A stretch of DNA of 64,000 bases from Novosphingobium nitrogenifigens DSM 19370 (GTDB taxonomy: Bacteria > Pseudomonadota > Alphaproteobacteria > Sphingomonadales > Sphingomonadaceae): contig NZ_GL876926.1 in the NCBI RefSeq assembly GCF_000192575.1, positions 1,250,434 to 1,314,433 of the forward strand, given 5' to 3'. A program made the translations under genes and the position numbers. The notes beneath the pieces are model-generated. The model searched no databases. It saw nothing but the letters and a program-made list of their open reading frames with translations, and was not told where the DNA came from. Positions 8,967 through 18,406 of this stretch are shown here, piece after piece. Within the stretch, counting starts at the first letter, position 1. Each line of letters begins with the position of its first letter.

Positions 8967-9986
8967 TCAGCGCGTCGACTGACGAACGACCAGCCGGGGC
9001 GGCAGCATGTCGAGCCCGGGCTGCCCCCCGCGAATATTGGCAATGAGAGCTTCGACCAGCGCGGCCCCGGCCTGCGCATGGTCCTGCGCCACGGTGGTCA
9101 GCGGGGGGTGCGTGAACGAGGCGAGCGGGATGTCGTCGAAACCGACGATCCCGATGTCACCCGGAATCGAAACGCCCGCTTCCTCGAAGGCACGCATGGC
9201 GCCGATCGCGACAAGATCGCACGAGGCAAAGACCGCGTCGAAAGGCTTACCCTTTGCCAGCAATTCGCGCGCGGCCTGGTACCCGGCGGCATCGGTCGTG
9301 ACCGCGCTGACCACAAGATCCGGGTCGGGCTCCAGCCCCGCCGTCCGCATCGCTTCGCAGGCACCGAGATAGCGGTGTTCGATCTCCGGCGCGTGGCTCG
9401 ACGCTTCGCCCAGAAAGGCGATGCGGCGATAGCCCGCCGCGATCAGATGCCGCGCGGCAAGCTCGCCGCCGAGACGGTTGTCGCACCCGATCGTCATGCC
9501 CTGCTGATCCGGCATGACCGCCCCCCAGCGGACGTAATGGGTGCCTTCGCTTTCGAGCTGATCCAGCCGCTCGCGATAGGTTTCATAGTCGCCGTATCCG
9601 AGCAGCATGATGCCGTCGGCCTTGCGGCTGTATTCGTAATCGACGTGCCAGTTGCGCGAGGACTGTTGAAACGAGGTCAGGAGGTCATAGCCGTGCTGGG
9701 CACACGTCCGTGCGATCGAGCCAAGCATCGAGAGAAAGAAAGGATTGATCAGCGTCCCGTCCGTCGTCGGATCCTCGAAAAACAGAAGCGCCAGCGTATT
9801 GGTCGTGCGCGAACGCAAGCGCGAAGCATTGCGATCGACCGCATAGTTGAGCTGCGCGGCAATCGCCTCGATCCGCAACCGCGTCGCCTCGCTGACCGAG
9901 GGATGTCCGCGCAGGGCGCGCGACACCGTCGGCTGGGACACGCCCGCGCGCTGCGCAATATCGAACGATGTCGGCTTGAAACTCAT
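8967..9986 (-). CDS. LacI-family transcriptional regulator
   Basis: A 339-residue regulator with an N-terminal helix-turn-helix (FDIAQRAGVSQPTVSRALRG) and hinge, followed by a periplasmic-binding-protein-like sensor domain that ends in the family's usual LPPRLVVRQST. It is predicted to repress the adjacent maltodextrin genes until sugar binds. The start is uncertain: ATG at 9986 or TTG at 9998, since the G-rich ribosome site (GGGGGGAGGGG) is spaced imperfectly for both. It is divergent from the TonB receptor gene, and the 267-base spacer contains palindromic candidate operators. Regulated genes are inferred from position and from a shared motif. Confidence 0.92.
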   Translation of the reverse strand: MSFKPTSFDIAQRAGVSQPTVSRALRGHPSVSEATRLRIEAIAAQLNYAVDRNASRLRSRTTNTLALLFFEDPTTDGTLINPFFLSMLGSIARTCAQHGYDLLTSFQQSSRNWHVDYEYSRKADGIMLLGYGDYETYRERLDQLESEGTHYVRWGAVMPDQQGMTIGCDNRLGGELAARHLIAAGYRRIAFLGEASSHAPEIEHRYLGACEAMRTAGLEPDPDLVVSAVTTDAAGYQAARELLAKGKPFDAVFASCDLVAIGAMRAFEEAGVSIPGDIGIVGFDDIPLASFTHPPLTTVAQDHAQAGAALVEALIANIRGGQPGLDMLPPRLVVRQSTR

Positions 9987-10081
9987 GGAGACGACCAATC
10001 CCCTCCCCCCGTTGTGTTCTTGTTTCTATGCGTTGGATAGCAAGCCGTTCAGGACGAGAAAAGAGGCGCCGCATGATCGGG

Positions 10082-10122
10082 CATGCATGACACTGACATG
10101 CATGAGACTGACATACGTATGC
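10082..10122. promoter_or_regulatory. Phased palindrome cluster / candidate LacI operator upstream of the TonB receptor
   Basis: Two copies of a 15-base unit (CATGCATGACACTGA and CATGCATGAGACTGA) are followed in the same phase by the perfect palindrome CATACGTATG (10112-10121). Each unit starts with a palindrome. The third matches the proposed LacI operator found also at 8929 and 16480. Location is midway between the divergent lacI-type and receptor genes. Confidence 0.55.
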
Positions 10123-10175
10123 CGGTTTCTTTCCAACCCGCCCGGCGAACGGCAGAACTGTGATAGCGGGGGATG

Positions 10176-10194
10176 CACGATCGACGCGATCGTG
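10176..10194. promoter_or_regulatory. Inverted repeat in the TonB receptor leader
   Basis: CACGATCG and CGATCGTG arms separated by ACG form a perfect 8-bp inverted repeat about 60 bases before the receptor start. It could be a second operator or a leader hairpin. There is no sequence match to the TACGTAT sites. Confidence 0.35.
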
Positions 10195-10253
10195 ATCGCT
10201 CCCGATATTTGCATAAGCCGAGATGCGCCAAGCGCACAGGCAGGGAGGATGAG

Positions 10254-13160
10254 ATGGCAAAGCGGTTGGAGAGCTTCGGCTCGGCTGCGCGATTCCGCAA
10301 TTTTCTGAAGGCCGGTGTAGCTGTGGTCGCGATCACAGGCATCGCGCCTGCCATGGCGCAGACCGCCGGTCAGGCCACAACACCGCCAGCCGACGCGCCC
10401 GACACGAAAAGCGCCGCTCCGCAGGATACTGCCAACCAGATCGTGATCAGCGGCTATGCCCGGTCGATCACCAATGCCAACCGGATCAAGGAACTCTCGA
10501 CGTCGGTGGTCGAGGCGATTTCGGCCGAGGACGTCGGCAAGCTGCCCGACGTCTCGATCAGCGACGCGCTCTCGCGCCTGCCCGGTCTTGCCGTGCAGCA
10601 GGCCTCAGGCCGTGCCAAGTACATCTCGATCCGCGGGTTCGGCCCCGACTACACGACCGCCACGCTCAACGGCCGCATCGTCGCCACCGTCGATGACAAC
10701 CGCCGTTTCGACTATGGCCAGTATCCGGGCGACCTGTTCCAGGAAATCGACGTCATCAAGACGCCATCGGCCGATCTCCTCAATCAGGGCCTTGCCGGGA
10801 CGGTCAATCTCCAGACCTATGACCCGCTGAAAGCCAAGCGCACGTTCAGCCTGAACATCCAGGGCGCCGTCGGCCAATATGGCGCGCTCAATCCCGAAGC
10901 GAGCAACAAGGGGTACAAGGCGACGGTCGTCTATGTCGACCGCTTTGCCGACGACACCATCGGTGTTTCGCTCGGCGCCTCGGCGATCAAGGACCCGACG
11001 CAGGACTACCACTGGGCAACCGGGGGCGGAAACGGGAACTACTACGGCCCGACCAATCCGGACTCGCTCGGCAACATCGGTCCCGACGACATCCAGAACT
11101 ACGCCAATTCGAACACGCTCTATCGCCAGTCCGGGTTCGGTCATGTCGTCTTCCGCCCGAACGACGGCTTCGAGATGTCGCTCGACGGGCTCTATACCCA
11201 ATCCAAGACCCGCGAATATTCGCGCGGTTGGGAATTGCCGCTGGCTAGCTGGAGTCACGACACGCCTATCGCGGGAACCGAAACTGCGCAGAACGGCTAT
11301 GTCGCGTCCGAACAGTGGCTGGTCAATCCGGTGCTGCGCAATGACTACAACACGTCGGATGCCAAGACTTACGCTCTGGGCCTCAACACCAAGATCGCCT
11401 TGTCGAGTTCGCTCAAGCTGGTGCTCGATGCCAGCGTGTCGCACGCCACCCGCCACGACAACACGTACGAAATCTATGCGGGAACCTCGTTCCTCAACAA
11501 CACCAACCCGGCGACCGCGACGATCACCCGCCAACAGGACGGCACTTATGGCGTCAACATCGCCGGGGCCAATTACGCCGATCCCAACCAGGTCTCACTG
11601 ACCGATCCGCAAGGCTGGGGCCAGGTCGGGTTCAACAATGTTCCCAACCTTTCCGACACGGTCAAGAACCTGCGCGCCGAACTCGACGGCGACATCGGCA
11701 CCGGCTTTTTCCGCCGCTGGGAAGTGGGCGTCAATTACAGCGACGAGAACAAGGTCTCGAGCTATTACGGCTACTTCGTCTGCCTGCCCGGCGCGGCGGG
11801 AACCTCGACGGTCGCCGGATGCGGCAGCTGGCCCGCGCTCAACGGCGGTCCCAGCAGTGTTGCCATCCCCAGTTCGATCATCAACGGGTCGGTGACGCCC
11901 TATGGTGTGACGGGGACGAGCATCATCGCGATCAATCCGCTGGCCGCGCAAAACCTCCTGCGCACCGCGCCCCAATCCGAAGCGAGCAATGTCGCACGCG
12001 ACTGGACCGTTCGCGAACGGCTGCTCACCGGCTATGCCCAGCTCAATTTCGACGGCAATGCCGGGGACGTGCGCATTCGCGGCAATATCGGCGCGCAGAT
12101 CGTGTATACCAACCAGAGCTCGACCGGCGGCGTTGCCACCAATGCGACCACGGTGGTTCCGACCTATGGCAGGGCGCGCTACACCTATTTCCTGCCCAGC
12201 CTCAACACCAGCTTCGAAGTCGCGCGCAGCACGTTCATCCGCTTTGCCGCCAGCCGGACGCTGGCCCGGTCAAAGCTCGACAACGAAAACGCCTCGTTCT
12301 CGGTCAGCTATTGCGGCACCAACGGCTGTACCACCGTGCCGCAGATCAACGGCAAGACCCCGATCCTTCAGGGGACGGGCGGCAATCCCTATATCCGCCC
12401 CTACTTCTCGGACAACGTCGACCTTGCCGTCGAAAAGTACTTCGCCCACGATCAGGGCAAGATCGCGCTGGCCGGATATTACAAGCACATCTCGAATTTC
12501 GCGACGCAGAACCAGATCCTGAACACCGGCAACGTCAACAACGGCGGACCTGCGTCAACGACCACGTTCGCCTATGACTTTTCGGCCTATACCGCGCTCG
12601 TCACCAATCCGGGGCAACTGACGGACTCGGCCTACACGACCAATGGCTGGGCATCGGCGCCGATCAACGATGGCAAAGGATCGGTCCTGGGCTTCGAAGT
12701 GAGCGCAGTCGTGCCGCTGGCAGTGCTGACCCCCGCGCTCGACGGGTTCGGCGTGATCGCCAACTATGCCCGCACGTCGAGCCACATCCACTTCTCGAAC
12801 GGCAATGTCATCACCTTGCCCGGGCTGTCGAAGGACGTGTTCCAGGCGCAGATCTATTTCGAAAAGTACGGCTTCAACGCCCGCGCCTCGTACACCCATC
12901 GCGGCGACTATCTCGGCGATTACCAGCTCTTCAACGCGCAGGTGACCGCCAACCTTACCAAGGCGCAATCCACGCTCGACGCGCAGATCGGCTATGACTT
13001 CAAGTCGGGTCCGCTCAAGGGTGTCTCGCTCTATGTTCAGGGGCACAACCTGACCAACGCGAAGACGATTTCCTATGTGAACAACGACCCCAACGAAGTG
13101 AACATCCGCGACCAGTACGGCGCGACCTATCTCGCGGGGATGACGGTCAAGTTCTGGTAA
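10254..13160 (+). CDS. TonB-dependent outer-membrane receptor (maltodextrin-type)
   Basis: A 968-residue outer-membrane transporter powered by TonB/ExbBD. After a signal peptide ending near AMAQ there is a plug domain: VEAISAEDVGKLPDVSISDALSRLPG, then YISIRGFGPDYTTATLNGR, typical of the sphingomonad and Caulobacter glycan receptors. The beta-barrel ends in the aromatic C-terminus VKFW. The start at ATG 10254 has GGGAGG six bases upstream; upstream in-frame sequence is not signal-like. Its neighbours (LacI, amylase, glucosidases, MFS) point to uptake of starch breakdown products, as for MalA-type receptors. Expression is probably controlled by the divergent LacI protein. Substrate is inferred from context only. 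Confidence 0.93.
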   Translation: MAKRLESFGSAARFRNFLKAGVAVVAITGIAPAMAQTAGQATTPPADAPDTKSAAPQDTANQIVISGYARSITNANRIKELSTSVVEAISAEDVGKLPDVSISDALSRLPGLAVQQASGRAKYISIRGFGPDYTTATLNGRIVATVDDNRRFDYGQYPGDLFQEIDVIKTPSADLLNQGLAGTVNLQTYDPLKAKRTFSLNIQGAVGQYGALNPEASNKGYKATVVYVDRFADDTIGVSLGASAIKDPTQDYHWATGGGNGNYYGPTNPDSLGNIGPDDIQNYANSNTLYRQSGFGHVVFRPNDGFEMSLDGLYTQSKTREYSRGWELPLASWSHDTPIAGTETAQNGYVASEQWLVNPVLRNDYNTSDAKTYALGLNTKIALSSSLKLVLDASVSHATRHDNTYEIYAGTSFLNNTNPATATITRQQDGTYGVNIAGANYADPNQVSLTDPQGWGQVGFNNVPNLSDTVKNLRAELDGDIGTGFFRRWEVGVNYSDENKVSSYYGYFVCLPGAAGTSTVAGCGSWPALNGGPSSVAIPSSIINGSVTPYGVTGTSIIAINPLAAQNLLRTAPQSEASNVARDWTVRERLLTGYAQLNFDGNAGDVRIRGNIGAQIVYTNQSSTGGVATNATTVVPTYGRARYTYFLPSLNTSFEVARSTFIRFAASRTLARSKLDNENASFSVSYCGTNGCTTVPQINGKTPILQGTGGNPYIRPYFSDNVDLAVEKYFAHDQGKIALAGYYKHISNFATQNQILNTGNVNNGGPASTTTFAYDFSAYTALVTNPGQLTDSAYTTNGWASAPINDGKGSVLGFEVSAVVPLAVLTPALDGFGVIANYARTSSHIHFSNGNVITLPGLSKDVFQAQIYFEKYGFNARASYTHRGDYLGDYQLFNAQVTANLTKAQSTLDAQIGYDFKSGPLKGVSLYVQGHNLTNAKTISYVNNDPNEVNIRDQYGATYLAGMTVKFW

Positions 13161-13275
13161 TACCAACCTGCGGTGAGCTTCTTTCATCGCAGGTCCGCAT
13201 AAAACCCGAATACGCAAACCTCCGGCCACGGGCGACAGCTTGTCCGCCCGTGCCCCCTTGTTATGGTGGTCCTCG

Positions 13276-14799
13276 ATGACCGATGCGCCCCCCACCCGAA
13301 TTGCCATCGTCGGCGGCGGCACTGCCGGATGGATCGCCGCGTCGGCACTGACCCGGTTTCTGCCAAAGGGGCGGTTTTCCATCGCTCTTGTCGAATCCGA
13401 GGAAATCGGGATCGTCGGCGTGGGCGAAGCGACCATTCCGCAGATCCGCCTGCTCAATGCTGCGCTCGGCATCGACGAATATGCCTTCATGCGGGCAAGC
13501 CAGGCGACCTACAAACTGGGGATTGAATTCGTCGGCTGGGGCACGGCGGCAAGCCGGTATATCCACGCTTTCGGGTCCGTCGGACGCCCGACCGGAACAG
13601 TGCCGTTCCACCATTACTGGCTGCGCGGGCGCCAACTTGGACAAAGACAACCGCTCGACGCCTATTCACTCAATGCGCAGGCTGCATGGAGCAACCGCTT
13701 TGCCAAGACCGACGGCATTGACCTTCCCTATGCCTTTCATTTCGATGCCGCGCTTTACGCCCGGTTCTTGCGCGGATGGGCAGAAGCCCGCGGCGTCACC
13801 CGCCACGAAGGACGCATCGTAGAGGTCCGCCGCGACGGCGAAAGCGGAGAAGTGCGCGATGTCGTCCTTTCCGACGGCCGGGCCATCGCCGCCGACCTTT
13901 TCCTCGACTGTTCCGGTTTTCGTGGGATTCTGATCGAACAGGCGCTCGAAACCGGATACGAGGACTGGACGCATTGGCTGCCCTGCGACCGGGCGATTGC
14001 GATCCCTTGTGCGCCCGCTCCCAGCCTTGCCCCCTATACCCGTTCGACCGCGCATCGTGCGGGATGGCAATGGCGCATCCCGTTGCAGCATCGCATCGGC
14101 AACGGCCACGTCTATTGCTCGGCCCATACCAGCGACGAGGAAGCGCTCGCGGTCCTGCTTGCCAATCTCGACGGCGAACCGCTCGGCGAGCCGCGCACGC
14201 TGCGCTTTTCGACCGGACGGCGCAAGGCGTTCTGGAACCGCAATGTCGTCGCCTTGGGTCTTGCCGCCGGGTTTATGGAACCGCTGGAATCAACCAGCAT
14301 CCATCTGGTGCAATCAGCCATCGAACGCGTGATCCGATACCTGCCCAACGGGCCGATCCGCGCCGCCGACGTCGCCGCCTATAACGCCGAGACCGTGTTC
14401 GAATGGGAACGGGTGCGCGATTTCATCATCCTGCACTATCATGCCAATTCCCGGCCCGAGCCTTTCTGGCGCACCTGCGCAACGATGGCGGTCCCAGAAA
14501 CGCTTGCGGCAAAACTCGCGCTGTTTCGCGCCAACGGCCGCATCACGCGACAGAACGAAGAGCTTTTCGCCGAAGTCGGCTGGCTTCAGGTCCTGATCGG
14601 TCAGGGGATCATGCCTGAAGGCTGGCACCCTCTCGCCGATGGGCATTCCCCCGCCGAAGTGGTCGAACTGCTGACGCTGCTGCGTCAGGTCACAGCAAAG
14701 CAGGCAAGCACTCTTTCCGACCACGCCCAGTTCCTTGCCCGCCACTGCCCCGCTCCGTCTCCGACGAGACAGGCTGCCCCTTCCGTCATGCCATCGTGA
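13276..14799 (+). CDS. Tryptophan-halogenase-like FAD-dependent protein, copy 1
   Basis: A 507-residue flavin-dependent halogenase family protein. Visible are the FAD motif IVGGGTAG near residue 10, a lysine at position 80 in YKLGIEF (matching the catalytic-lysine region of PrnA-type halogenases), the WxWxIP motif in GWQWRIPLQ, and EPLEST in the C-terminal half. These genes recur next to TonB receptors in sphingomonads and Caulobacter, but a role in sugar use is unknown. The ATG at 13276 is preferred to an upstream TTG at 13240. It follows the receptor by 115 bases and its 3' end overlaps the convergent copy 2 by 14 bases. Confidence 0.9.
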   Translation: MTDAPPTRIAIVGGGTAGWIAASALTRFLPKGRFSIALVESEEIGIVGVGEATIPQIRLLNAALGIDEYAFMRASQATYKLGIEFVGWGTAASRYIHAFGSVGRPTGTVPFHHYWLRGRQLGQRQPLDAYSLNAQAAWSNRFAKTDGIDLPYAFHFDAALYARFLRGWAEARGVTRHEGRIVEVRRDGESGEVRDVVLSDGRAIAADLFLDCSGFRGILIEQALETGYEDWTHWLPCDRAIAIPCAPAPSLAPYTRSTAHRAGWQWRIPLQHRIGNGHVYCSAHTSDEEALAVLLANLDGEPLGEPRTLRFSTGRRKAFWNRNVVALGLAAGFMEPLESTSIHLVQSAIERVIRYLPNGPIRAADVAAYNAETVFEWERVRDFIILHYHANSRPEPFWRTCATMAVPETLAAKLALFRANGRITRQNEELFAEVGWLQVLIGQGIMPEGWHPLADGHSPAEVVELLTLLRQVTAKQASTLSDHAQFLARHCPAPSPTRQAAPSVMPS

Positions 14800-16300
14800 C
14801 GTCGGGCGCGAAACGCGCGAGCACGCTGTCGTGGGATGGGAACGTCGCAGCCGCCCGGCGCATCATGTCGCGCAAGTTGCGCAAATGCCCCGCCCCGTCG
14901 ACGTGGCTCCGCGCATCGGCAAGGTGGTCGTAGACATCCGGGATCATGCCCTGCCCGAAATAGACCGCCAGCCAGCTTGCATTGCGGAACAGTTCGTCAT
15001 GGGGAGAGACCAGACGCGCCGCGCCCATGAAATGGCGGATCTTGTAGGCAAGCTCGTCGGGGATCGCCATTGCGGCACAAGCGCGCCAAAAAGGCTCGGG
15101 CCTGGAATTGGCATGATAGTGCAGGATGATGAAATCGCGGATACGCTCGAACTCGGCAGCCGTCGCCCGGTTGAACTCTTCGGGGCCCAGCGGATCGTGA
15201 CGCCGATCGGGCAAGATCCGCAGCAGCCGTTCGATCCCCATCTGGATCAAGTGAAGACTGGTTGATTCCAGCGGTTCGAGAAACCCCGACGACAGCCCGA
15301 TACTGACGCAATTGCCGACCCAGGCCCGGCGGCGGCGACCGGTGGTAAAACGCAGGAAACGCGGATCGCCGAGCGGTTCGCTTTCGAGATTGTCGCGCAG
15401 GACCGCGACGGCCTCGTCATCGTCCAGATGCGCCGAGCAATAGACGTGGCCGTTGCCCTGCCGATGCTGCAACGGAATGCGCCATTGCCATCCGGCACGA
15501 TGCGCGGTCGAACGGGTATAGGGCGTGATCGGCCCGGCATTGGCCGACGGCATGGCAACAGCCCGATCGCAGGACAGCCAATGGGTCCAGTCCTCGTACC
15601 CCGCGCCCAGTACTTCTTCGATCAGAATCCCTCGAAAACCGGAACAATCGACGAAGAAATCGGCCTCCACCCGCCGCCCGTCGGACAAGTCCACATGGGT
15701 CAGCAATCCGCTCTCACCATCGCGCCCCGCGCTGACGATCTTCCCCTCGATCCGGGTCACGCCGCGCGCCTGCGCATAGTCGCGCAGAAACCGGGCATAG
15801 AGACCCGCATCGAAATGATAGGCATAGTCGTGCGTCGAATGGACCATGCGCGGATCGGGAACCGGCGGCCCGAAACGGTTCTCGCGTGCGAGAGCCCAGC
15901 ACATCGCATAGTCGTCGAACGGCCGCATGTCCCCGGCCAGCCGCTCGCGCAGCCACCAGTGATGGAGCGGAACCCGATCGAAATCGGCCCCATGCGTGCC
16001 GAAGGGATGGAAATAGCGGCTTTCCGGCGTGCCCCAGCCGACGAACTCGATCCCCAGCTTGAAACTGCCGCGCGTGGCGCGCAGGAAATCGGCCTCGGCA
16101 ATGCCCAGCCGCGCATTGAACGAACGGATCGGGGGAATGGTCGCTTCCCCCACACCGACTGTCCCGATGGCATCGGATTCAACGACGGTGATCGGAATGG
16201 TGCGACCGACCGCTTCGGCCAAAGCCGCCGCAGTCATCGAACCGGCAGAACCGCCGCCGATGACGGCAATGGCGCGAAGCATGTGGGGATGGCGTTCCAT
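14786..16300 (-). CDS. Tryptophan-halogenase-like FAD-dependent protein, copy 2
   Basis: A 504-residue paralogue of the preceding gene. It has the FAD motif VIGGGSAG, Lys81 in FKLGIEF, the same GWQWRIPLQ motif and EPLEST. Long stretches such as YTRSTAHRAG and NGHVYCSAH are identical in both copies, so they arose by duplication or were acquired together. It faces copy 1 tail to tail. Its start lies in the spacer shared with the amylase operon, where a candidate LacI operator occurs, so it may respond to the same regulator. The start is ATG 16300; an in-frame ATG at 16282 is an alternative. Substrate unknown. Confidence 0.9.
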   Translation of the reverse strand: MERHPHMLRAIAVIGGGSAGSMTAAALAEAVGRTIPITVVESDAIGTVGVGEATIPPIRSFNARLGIAEADFLRATRGSFKLGIEFVGWGTPESRYFHPFGTHGADFDRVPLHHWWLRERLAGDMRPFDDYAMCWALARENRFGPPVPDPRMVHSTHDYAYHFDAGLYARFLRDYAQARGVTRIEGKIVSAGRDGESGLLTHVDLSDGRRVEADFFVDCSGFRGILIEEVLGAGYEDWTHWLSCDRAVAMPSANAGPITPYTRSTAHRAGWQWRIPLQHRQGNGHVYCSAHLDDDEAVAVLRDNLESEPLGDPRFLRFTTGRRRRAWVGNCVSIGLSSGFLEPLESTSLHLIQMGIERLLRILPDRRHDPLGPEEFNRATAAEFERIRDFIILHYHANSRPEPFWRACAAMAIPDELAYKIRHFMGAARLVSPHDELFRNASWLAVYFGQGMIPDVYDHLADARSHVDGAGHLRNLRDMMRRAAATFPSHDSVLARFAPDVTMA

Positions 16301-16479
16301 GATGCACCGAGGCTAATCGCGCGCTTGAACCCTGACAACCGGAGCCAGGGCGCCCTACCATCCTTCGACCGCGCCTTGCCGTTTAAGCGACCCCCGCGCC
16401 ATGCGGACAAGGCGTTGAATTCCCGCCCTTCCCCTCCTCGCGATCCGGCATTGCAGCCCGCCCTGCACGATCCCTTGCG

Positions 16480-16491
16480 GTATACGTATTC
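16480..16491. promoter_or_regulatory. Candidate LacI-family operator, amylase operon promoter
   Basis: GTATACGTATTC contains the perfect 8-base palindrome ATACGTAT and matches the motif in the MFS and receptor promoters at most positions. It lies 53 bases before the amylase start and about 180 before the divergent halogenase copy 2. Confidence 0.55.
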
Positions 16492-16543
16492 TTGTGACGG
16501 CCTCCTCAGGCGATGGCAAAGGGGACAAAAGAGGGGAGAAATC

Positions 16544-18406
16544 GTGCCTGCAAACCAACCGGCACGCACAGCGGGTTTCGGCGCGCGTGCAAGAGGCCTG
16601 ATCGCAAGAGCCGCATTCGCCGCACTGGCGCTGGCCCCACCGCAAACCGGGTTTGCGGCGACCACCGTTCCGCTGGCGCAGCGCCCTGCCGCCGACGAAA
16701 TCGTCTATTTCCTGTTGCCCGACCGGTTCGACAACGGCGATCCGGCGAACGACACCGGCGGCCTCATGGGAGACCGGCTGAAGACCGGGTTCGATCCCTC
16801 GGACAAGGGGTTCTATCACGGTGGCGATCTTGTCGGCGTGATCCGCCGTCTCGACTATATCCAGGCCTTGGGCGCGACGGCGATCTGGGTCGGCCCGATT
16901 TTCCGCAATCGCCCGGTTCAGGGCGCTCCGGGCCATGAAAGCGCAGGCTATCACGGCTACTGGATCACCGACTTCACCCGCGTCGATCCCCATTTCGGCA
17001 CCGATGCCGACTTTGCCCGGCTTGTCCGCGAAGCCCATGCCCGGGGCATCAAGGTCTATATGGACATCGTCGTCAATCACACCGCCGACGTCATCCATTA
17101 CCGCGAATGCCCCGACGGCAACTGCCCCTATCGCAGCCGCGCGGACTATCCCTATCAACGGCGCGGCGGGATCGACGGGGCCCCGATCAATCCGGGCTTT
17201 CTGGGTGACGCCATCGGCACTGAGGCCAATTTCGCGCACCTCACCCGACCGGACTATGCCTATACCCCGGTGATCGATCCGGGCGAGGAAAAGGCCAAGG
17301 TACCCGGCTGGCTCAACGATCCGCTGATCTATCACAATCGCGGGAATTCGACGTTCGCGGGCGAAAGCTCGACCATGGGCGACTTTTCCGGGCTCGACGA
17401 CGTCATGACCGAGAGCCCCCGGGTGATCCGGGGCATGATCGCGATCTATTCGGACTGGATCACCCGCTATCGCATCGACGGATACCGGATCGACACCGCC
17501 AAGCATGTCGATCCCGCGTTCTGGCGCGCCTTCATTCCCGCCATCCGCGCCGTCGCAAAGGCGCACGGAATACCCCATTTCGCGATTTTCGGCGAAGTCG
17601 CCGGGGACGCGGGCAATGCCCCCAACCAGGCGCGCTTCACCCGGATCGCCGCCTTTCCCGCGACGCTCGATTTCGGGTTTCGCCGTGCGGTGATCGATGC
17701 CGTGACCGGAACCGGCGGCACTGACCGTGTCGAGGACATGTTCGCCGCCGACGCGCTTTATGCCGGTGGGGAAAAAGGCGCGCGCGAGGAAGTCACGTTC
17801 GTCAGCAACCACGACAACGGCCGCATCGGCTGGGCCATCCGGCAGGCACTACCGCAGGCAGGCGACGAGGAAGTCCTGCAACGAACGATCCTTGCCCATG
17901 CCATGTTGCTGACCTTGCGCGGCGTCCCCGCGATCTATGCGGGCGACGAACAGGGTTTTGCCGGGACCGGCGGCGACCAGGACGCGCGCGAGGACCAGTT
18001 CGGATCGCACGTCGCCAGCTACAACGCCGAAAAACTGATCGGCACGACAACGACCACGGCCACGCCGCATTTCGCCACCGATCATCCGATTTTCCGAGCG
18101 ATTGCCGATCTTGCCCGCATTCGCCGCGAGACCCCTGCCCTTCGCACGGGAACCCAGATCATCCGGGCACGATCGACGGTCCCGGGCATCTTCGCCGTTT
18201 CGCGGATCGACCCAACCGACGGTCATGAAGTACTGATAGCCTATAATACGGAAAAGAGGTCGCTTTCCGCCGCGGTCGAAGTCGATGCCCGTTCGCGTTC
18301 GTTTCATGCCCTTGCCGGGCCATGCCCGGCAAAGGCGGATGCGCCGGGGTCCGTCCGCCTTACCCTGCCCGCGCTGGGCTATGTGATTTGCGAGGCCGAA
18401 CGATGA
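16544..18406 (+). CDS. Secreted GH13 alpha-amylase family enzyme
   Basis: A 620-residue alpha-amylase family protein that would hydrolyse alpha-1,4-glucans outside the cytoplasm. An N-terminal positively charged and hydrophobic segment ending around GFAAT looks like a signal peptide. The four GH13 regions are complete: DIVVNH (Asp174-His179), GYRIDTAKH with nucleophile Asp317, FGEVAGD with acid/base Glu351, and SNHD with Asp424. A GTG at 16544 is chosen because GAGGGGAG precedes it and it places the signal at the terminus; the open frame runs far upstream antisense to halogenase copy 2. It is the first gene of a three-gene operon; the next start overlaps its stop by four bases. Confidence 0.9.
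   Translation: MPANQPARTAGFGARARGLIARAAFAALALAPPQTGFAATTVPLAQRPAADEIVYFLLPDRFDNGDPANDTGGLMGDRLKTGFDPSDKGFYHGGDLVGVIRRLDYIQALGATAIWVGPIFRNRPVQGAPGHESAGYHGYWITDFTRVDPHFGTDADFARLVREAHARGIKVYMDIVVNHTADVIHYRECPDGNCPYRSRADYPYQRRGGIDGAPINPGFLGDAIGTEANFAHLTRPDYAYTPVIDPGEEKAKVPGWLNDPLIYHNRGNSTFAGESSTMGDFSGLDDVMTESPRVIRGMIAIYSDWITRYRIDGYRIDTAKHVDPAFWRAFIPAIRAVAKAHGIPHFAIFGEVAGDAGNAPNQARFTRIAAFPATLDFGFRRAVIDAVTGTGGTDRVEDMFAADALYAGGEKGAREEVTFVSNHDNGRIGWAIRQALPQAGDEEVLQRTILAHAMLLTLRGVPAIYAGDEQGFAGTGGDQDAREDQFGSHVASYNAEKLIGTTTTTATPHFATDHPIFRAIADLARIRRETPALRTGTQIIRARSTVPGIFAVSRIDPTDGHEVLIAYNTEKRSLSAAVEVDARSRSFHALAGPCPAKADAPGSVRLTLPALGYVICEAER

Noticed and set aside
7497..10040. An 847-codon plus-strand frame over the MFS and LacI genes
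   Set aside because: No recognisable domain, and it is the mirror frame of two clear genes; long antisense frames are common at this GC content.
13208..13219. GAATACGCAAAC as a fourth LacI operator
   Set aside because: Only about 8 of 12 positions match the other sites and the right half is not palindromic, so it is mentioned but not annotated.
15428..16543. N-terminal extension of the alpha-amylase by 372 codons
   Set aside because: The extension is antisense to halogenase copy 2; the GTG at 16544 has a good ribosome site and puts a signal peptide at the N-terminus.
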